This document shows, piece by piece, positions 58,763 through 64,000 of a DNA stretch of 64,000 nt; position 1 is the stretch's first letter, and each line of letters starts with the position of its first letter. The notes under the pieces were generated by a model. It was not told where the DNA came from. It ran no database searches and saw nothing but the letters and a program-made list of their open reading frames with translations. The stretch comes from Microcella sp. Its GTDB lineage: Bacteria; Actinomycetota; Actinomycetes; Actinomycetales; Microbacteriaceae. Location of the stretch: positions 62,001-126,000 of the forward strand of contig NZ_JAHHDS010000003.1 of the NCBI RefSeq assembly GCF_019739195.1, given 5' to 3'. The position numbers were made by a program, and so were the translations under genes.

Positions 58763-59797
<1,035 letters not shown>

Positions 59798-59833
59798 CTA
59801 GAGCGCCGGGTGGTGGTAGTGGTGGAGGTGGAG

Positions 59834-59867
59834 AAAAAGCGGTGGCCGGGGCGCGAGCCCCGGCCAC
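59834..59867 (-). terminator. Rho-independent terminator after sodA
   Basis: GTGGCCGGGGC and GCCCCGGCCAC form a perfect eleven-base stem with a four-base loop (59842-59867). On the minus strand they are followed by CGCTTTTTC. This is the clearest intrinsic terminator in the window and separates sodA from gap. Confidence 0.9.
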
Positions 59868-59875
59868 GACGCCGC

Positions 59876-60502
59876 TTACGACAGTAGCAGGAGCCCGTCA
59901 GTCGTCGAACGAGCAGCGGCGAACCGATCGGCCACGTTCTGCCAGTCGACGATGTTCCAGAACGCCTTGACGTAGTCGGCCTTCACGTTGACGTAGTCGA
60001 GGTAGAAGGCGTGCTCCCACATGTCGAGCTGCAACAGCGGCACGGTGGTCTGCGCCGTGTTGCCCTGCTGATCGAACAGCTGCTGGATGATGAGGCGGCG
60101 GCCGATGGGGTCCCACGACAGCACGCCCCAGCCTGATCCCTGGATTCCCATCGAGGCGGCCGTGAAGTGCGCGACGAAAGCGTCGAACGATCCGAAGAAC
60201 TCGTCGATCGCGGCCGCGAGTTCACCCGCGGGCTTATCGCCTCCGTTCGGCGAGAGGTTGGTCCAGAAGATCGAGTGGTTGATGTGGCCGCCGAGATGGA
60301 AAGCCAGGTCTTTCTCGAGTCGGTTGATGTTCGCGAAACTGCCCGACTCGCGCGCCTCGGCCATGCCCTCGAGCGCTGCATTCGCGCCCGCGACATAGGC
60401 GGCGTGGTGCTTCGAGTGGTGCAGTTCCATGATGCGACCGCTAATGTGCGGCTCAAGCGCCGCATAGTCATAACTCAGTTCGGGGAGGGTGTACACGGAC
60501 AT
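59876..60502 (-). CDS. sodA: Superoxide dismutase, Fe/Mn family
   Basis: A 208-residue enzyme that converts superoxide to peroxide and oxygen. Metal ligands lie in [21 protein letters not shown], and [12 protein letters not shown] (Asp and His). [13 protein letters not shown] carries the second-sphere Gln region typical of Mn-preferring enzymes, so manganese is the likely metal. The ATG at 60502 has AGGAGAT upstream; the frame continues further but without homology. It has its own terminator. Confidence 0.96.
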   Translation of the reverse strand: MSVYTLPELSYDYAALEPHISGRIMELHHSKHHAAYVAGANAALEGMAEARESGSFANINRLEKDLAFHLGGHINHSIFWTNLSPNGGDKPAGELAAAIDEFFGSFDAFVAHFTAASMGIQGSGWGVLSWDPIGRRLIIQQLFDQQGNTAQTTVPLLQLDMWEHAFYLDYVNVKADYVKAFWNIVDWQNVADRFAAARSTTDGLLLLS

Positions 60503-60572
60503 AGAGCGATATCTCCTCGCAGTTGTGCGGTCGGCCACCGGTCTTCGCCGACGGCCGCTCTGACAAGGCGTC

Positions 60573-60578
60573 AGTCTA
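60573..60578 (-). promoter_or_regulatory. -10 box for sodA
   Basis: TAGACT on the minus strand gives a leader of roughly 64 bases to the sodA ATG. No convincing -35 is visible. Confidence 0.35.
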
Positions 60579-60631
60579 CCGAGGCCAACCCGCGACCCGT
60601 CGGGAGTGTTCCCTCGGGCTCTGCACGGAAC

Positions 60632-61612
60632 TCAGCCGCCGTCGTAGTCCGGAGGCAGATTCGCATCGGTCCCCGGAATACCCAGAGACTCCGCCTGCTT
60701 ATCAGCCATGGCCAGCAAGCGCCGGATGCGACCGGCCACGGCATCTTTCGTCATGGGAGGATCCGCGAAGTGCCCGAGCTCATCGAGGCTCGCGTCGCGG
60801 TGGTTCAAACGCAGCTGCCCGGCGTACCTCAAGTGATCAGGCAGGTCGTCGCCGAGAATCTCGAGCGCTCGCTCGACCCGCGCGCAGGCGGCGACAGCGG
60901 CTTGCGCTGAGCGACGCAGGTTCGCGTCGTCGAAGTTGACCAACCGATTCGCGGTCGCCCGTACTTCGCGTCTGGCCCTCAGTGCCTCCCAGTCGTCGAC
61001 GGTCGAGACGGCACCGATGAGACGCAGCATCTGACTGATCTTCTCGCCGTCGCGAATCACCACGCGATGCACGCCGCGTACTTCGCGTGCTTTCGCCGAG
61101 ATGCCGAGACGACCGGCGGCACCGACCAGCGCCATCGCCGCCTCGTTGCCGGGGCACGTGATCTCGAGCGCGGCAGAGCGGCCGGGGTCGGTGAGCGAGC
61201 CGTGCGCGAGGAAGGCACCGCGCCAGACTGCCGCGAGCTCGTCGTGCGACCCTGTCGTGAGCTTGTTCGGCAGACCCCGCACGGGTCGCCGTCGCGCGTC
61301 GAGCAACCCGGTCTGCCGCGCGAGCGTCTCCCCGCCCTCCAGAACTCGCACCACGTAGGCCGGCGTCTTGCGGATGCCGCCGGGCGAGAGCATCGCCGCG
61401 TCGCTGCGCATGCCGTAGAGCTCGACGAGATCTTTGCGCACTCGTCGCGCGATCGATGGTGTATCGAGCTCGACCTCGACGGCCACACGCCCCGAGATGA
61501 GGTGCAGCCCACCGGCGAATCTCAGAATGGTCGCGAGCTCGGCAGCGCGCACCGTGGTCTTCGTCACCGCGAGCCGCGAGAGTTCTTCCTTCACGTCAGC
61601 GGTCAGGGCCAC
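60632..61612 (-). CDS. whiA: DNA-binding protein WhiA
   Basis: A 326-residue protein of the conserved Gram-positive WhiA family. The N-terminal LAGLIDADG-homing-endonuclease-like domain includes [16 protein letters not shown] and [14 protein letters not shown]. The C-terminal helix-turn-helix lies in [33 protein letters not shown]. It governs cell division and development genes in Streptomyces. The start is GTG with GAGAGGA. It follows rapZ by 50 bases. Confidence 0.96.
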   Translation of the reverse strand: MALTADVKEELSRLAVTKTTVRAAELATILRFAGGLHLISGRVAVEVELDTPSIARRVRKDLVELYGMRSDAAMLSPGGIRKTPAYVVRVLEGGETLARQTGLLDARRRPVRGLPNKLTTGSHDELAAVWRGAFLAHGSLTDPGRSAALEITCPGNEAAMALVGAAGRLGISAKAREVRGVHRVVIRDGEKISQMLRLIGAVSTVDDWEALRARREVRATANRLVNFDDANLRRSAQAAVAACARVERALEILGDDLPDHLRYAGQLRLNHRDASLDELGHFADPPMTKDAVAGRIRRLLAMADKQAESLGIPGTDANLPPDYDGG

Positions 61613-61662
61613 AGAAGCCGTCCTCTCGAATCACGATCTGATGGTGGGTGTGCAGATCGACC

Positions 61663-62535
61663 CTACTCGCGTCCGAGGTCGCGGTGCTTCACGGTCACGG
61701 CGATGCCGGGCATGCCGCGCAGGTGCGCGGCCACATCGTCGATGAGCGCGACCGAGCGGTGCTTGCCGCCCGTGCAGCCGATCGCGATGGTCGCGTGGCG
61801 CTTGTTCTCGCGGGCATAGCCCTTGAGCACGGGCACGAGCATGGCGACGAAAGCATCACGGAATTCGCGAGCACCTTCCTGGGCGAGCACGTAGTCGCTC
61901 ACTGCTGCATCCTGACCGGTCGACTCGCGCAGCTCAGGCTGCCAGAACGGATTCGGCAAGAAGCGGGCGTCTGCCACGATGTCTGCGTCGGCGGGCGAGC
62001 CGTACTTGAAACCGAAGCTCTCGAGCGTGATCGTCACTTCAGCAGTGCCCTGCGGAGCGAACACTTCTGTGACGGTCGTCGCCAACTGGTGAATATTGAA
62101 CTCGGTCGTGTCGATGATGATGTCGGCAAGTTCACGAACCTCAAACATGCGCTCTCGCTCGCGTGCAATGCCGTCGAGCAGCGTGCCGTCTTCCTGCAGC
62201 GGGTGGGGTCGCCGCACTTGCTCAAAACGGCGCACGAGCACAGCATCCGTCGCCTCGAGGAATAGCACGCGGACGATGTCTCTCGACCGCAACTCTGCGA
62301 TGATCGCGGCCAGGTCGGCGAAGAGCTTGCCGCCGCGCACGTCGACGACCGCGGCGATTCGCGGGAGCGCGCTGCCGGGGTGCACCGCCAGGTCGACGAG
62401 CGGACGCAGCATCTGCGGAGGAAGGTTGTCGACGACGTACCAGCCGAGGTCTTCGAGAGCGTTGGCGACTGTCGAGCGCCCCGCGCCCGACATGCCGGTG
62501 ACGATGAGCACATCATGGGGTACGGCGTCGGGCAT
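61663..62535 (-). CDS. rapZ: RNase adapter RapZ / YvcJ-type nucleotide-binding protein
   Basis: A 290-residue P-loop protein. Walker A is VTGMSGAGRSTVANALEDLGW near the N-terminus. The RapZ C-terminal domain has ITLESFGFKYGSPADADIV, DARFLPNPFWQPELRE and GCTGGKHRSVALID. In enterobacteria it guides RNase E to small RNAs; in Gram-positives its role is less clear. I chose the ATG at 62535 because GAGGA lies upstream; a TTG at 62556 is less likely. It follows uvrC closely. Confidence 0.95.
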   Translation of the reverse strand: MPDAVPHDVLIVTGMSGAGRSTVANALEDLGWYVVDNLPPQMLRPLVDLAVHPGSALPRIAAVVDVRGGKLFADLAAIIAELRSRDIVRVLFLEATDAVLVRRFEQVRRPHPLQEDGTLLDGIARERERMFEVRELADIIIDTTEFNIHQLATTVTEVFAPQGTAEVTITLESFGFKYGSPADADIVADARFLPNPFWQPELRESTGQDAAVSDYVLAQEGAREFRDAFVAMLVPVLKGYARENKRHATIAIGCTGGKHRSVALIDDVAAHLRGMPGIAVTVKHRDLGRE

Positions 62536-62572
62536 CGGTCCTCGAGAGCTCGTCAAAGTGGGCGGTTCCAGC

Positions 62573-64000
62573 CTAACCGCCAGACCTCAGGGCACGATGC
62601 ACGAGTTCTGCGGTCGCCGGACCGATGCCGTCGACTGCCACGATCTCATCGACACTCGCCGCGCGCAGCCGTGTGACCGACCCGAAGTGCTTGAGCAGCT
62701 CGCGAATGCGCGACGGTCCGAGACCCGGCACGCTCGAGAGCACGGTGCGGATATCGCGGGAACGCGTGGTGCGCTGGTACCTCAGCGCGAAGCGATGCGC
62801 CTCGTCGCGCAACCGCTGCAGCAGAAACAGGGCGTCGGATGCCCGCGGCAGGATCACCGGAAACTCGCTGTCGGGCAGCCACACCTCTTCGAGCCGCTTC
62901 GCGATGCCGCAGACAGCGATGTCGTCGATGCCCTCGTCGCGCAGCGCTCGAGCTGCGGCGGCCACCTGCGGCTGCCCGCCGTCGATCACGAGCAGACCAG
63001 GGCGGTAGTGAAACGACTTGCGTGTCGGCGCCGGAGCGACCACGGGCTCGCCCGCGCCGTCGACGGTCGCATCGACCCCGTGGAGCTCTGGTGCTGCGGC
63101 ATCGTCGTGCAGGTAGGCGAGGCGGCGGCGCAGCACCTGGTACACCGCGTCGGTGTCATCGCGCGCCTCGGCGATCGCGAATTTGCGGTACTGGTCTTTG
63201 CGCGGCAGCCCATCTTCGAAGACGACCATCGACGCGACCTGGTTCGTGCCGCCGAGGTGCGAGACGTCGAAGCACTCGAGCCGAAGCGGAGCCTCCTCGA
63301 GCCCGAGTGCCTCCTGCAGGTCGGCGAGGGCCTGCGACCGCGCTGTGAAGTCGCCGCTGCGTCGTGTCTTGTAGCGCACGAGCTCACCCGCCGCATTGGT
63401 GCCGACCGTCGCAGCGAGGGCGGCCTTCTCGCCGCGCTGCGCCGTCTTCACCGTGACCGCACCTCGCTCCCCCGCCGTGCGGCGCCGCTCAGTGAGTACG
63501 GTTTGCAGCGCAAGCACGTCGTCGGGCACTTCGGGCACGATCACTTCGCGAGCCGGCACGGTGGTTTCGTCGTAGGCGTTCTGCAGCACGGTGTCGACGA
63601 GCTCGGCGAGGGTGACGTCGAGCTCGGTGTCGACGACCCAGCCCCGCACGCCGCGAATGCGCCCGCCGCGCACGATGAACAGCTGCACGGCGGCTGCCAG
63701 CTCGTCGTGCGCGATGCCGAACACGTCGGCGTCGGTGTCATCGGTCATGACGACGGTGCTCTTCGCGAGGGCCGTCTCGAGCGCACCGATCTGGTCGCGC
63801 AGCCGGGCGGCGGACTCGTAGTCAAGCTCGTGCGCCGCCTCGGCCATGCGCGTCTTCAGGGCCTTCACGTGACCCTCGTCGTTGCCGCCCATGAACGAGG
63901 CGAAGTCGAGTGCGATGCTGCGGTGGTCTTCGGGCGAGATGCGGCCGACGCACGGTGCGGCGCACTTTCCGATGTCGCCGAGCAGACACGGCCGACCGGT
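62573..64000 (-). CDS. uvrC: Excinuclease ABC subunit C (5' end beyond the window)
   Basis: The last 475 residues of UvrC, which makes both incisions in nucleotide excision repair. The fragment begins within [21 protein letters not shown], just after the GIY-YIG domain. It continues with the UVR motif ([20 protein letters not shown]), the RNase H-like endonuclease domain ([35 protein letters not shown]), and C-terminal helix-hairpin-helix motifs ([30 protein letters not shown]). About 130-150 N-terminal residues are expected upstream of position 64000. Confidence 0.96.
   Translation of the reverse strand, partial: TGRPCLLGDIGKCAAPCVGRISPEDHRSIALDFASFMGGNDEGHVKALKTRMAEAAHELDYESAARLRDQIGALETALAKSTVVMTDDTDADVFGIAHDELAAAVQLFIVRGGRIRGVRGWVVDTELDVTLAELVDTVLQNAYDETTVPAREVIVPEVPDDVLALQTVLTERRRTAGERGAVTVKTAQRGEKAALAATVGTNAAGELVRYKTRRSGDFTARSQALADLQEALGLEEAPLRLECFDVSHLGGTNQVASMVVFEDGLPRKDQYRKFAIAEARDDTDAVYQVLRRRLAYLHDDAAAPELHGVDATVDGAGEPVVAPAPTRKSFHYRPGLLVIDGGQPQVAAAARALRDEGIDDIAVCGIAKRLEEVWLPDSEFPVILPRASDALFLLQRLRDEAHRFALRYQRTTRSRDIRTVLSSVPGLGPSRIRELLKHFGSVTRLRAASVDEIVAVDGIGPATAELVHRALRSGG

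Overview
The window is high-GC, densely packed bacterial chromosome. Gene content and order point to an actinobacterium, most likely of the family Microbacteriaceae. The markers are WhiA, RbpA, OpcA, an ImuB/DnaE2 mutasome, a short GT4-type glycogen synthase, a sufB-sufD-Rieske-sufC-sufT cluster, and the uvrC-rapZ-whiA / gap-pgk-tpiA-secG-rbpA block next to tkt-tal-pgi-zwf-opcA-pgl. The family-level placement is inference; the sequence holds no rRNA or tRNA gene to confirm it. I found no phage, insertion sequence, CRISPR array or integrase. No gap between genes exceeds about 250 bases, and many neighbouring genes overlap by 1 to 11 bases.

Layout. 1-5.2 kb: translesion mutasome (end of an imuA-like gene, imuB, dnaE2). 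5.2-12.2 kb: acetyltransferase, DUF1206 and CPBP membrane proteins, a D-threonine-aldolase-like PLP enzyme, an SF2 helicase, DNA polymerase IV and a GlsB-like membrane protein. 12.2-14.2 kb: SGNH hydrolase and a D,D-carboxypeptidase. 14.3-22.9 kb: a galactoside-utilisation locus with a LacI regulator, an operator-bearing promoter, a GH42 beta-galactosidase, two ABC permeases, a sugar-binding lipoprotein and a GH36 alpha-galactosidase. 22.9-32.5 kb: rRNA/tRNA methyltransferase, sirtuin, small enzymes, glycosyltransferase, alpha/beta hydrolase, trehalose synthase, exonuclease and an ABC-2 exporter. 32.6-36.3 kb: ribosomal protein L31 type B with a structured leader, an ABC ATPase, and divergent glgA and glgC. 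36.3-41.4 kb: serB, fabG, small conserved proteins, SURF1, an ABC-F protein and bioY. 41.5-47.7 kb: suf cluster and the two haem A biosynthesis genes. 47.9-56 kb: pentose-phosphate operon. 56-64 kb: rbpA, secG, tpiA, pgk, gap, sodA, whiA, rapZ and the 3' part of uvrC.

How the genes connect. Carbon flow is heavily represented. Galactosides enter through the ABC system. Glucose-6-phosphate is split between glycogen (GlgC/GlgA, with TreS linking maltose and trehalose), the oxidative and non-oxidative pentose-phosphate pathway, and lower glycolysis. Fe-S assembly, haem A synthesis and SURF1 serve respiration.

Most notable observations. (1) The sugar-binding protein gene carries an in-frame TGA where a Trp codon is expected. 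(2) The alpha-galactosidase gene just downstream lacks a normal start codon and would begin at ATC. (3) A perfect 16-bp palindrome sits on the -10 of the galactosidase promoter. (4) A short motif, TAGTCTA, forms -10 boxes on both strands at two divergent gene pairs; one pair has start codons only 18 bp apart. (5) At least ten genes show a TAnnnT-like box six or seven bases before the start codon, indicating widespread leaderless transcription. (6) The dinB and rpmE2 leaders can fold into structures that may control translation. I did not find a clearly new multi-gene system; most of the window is core metabolism.
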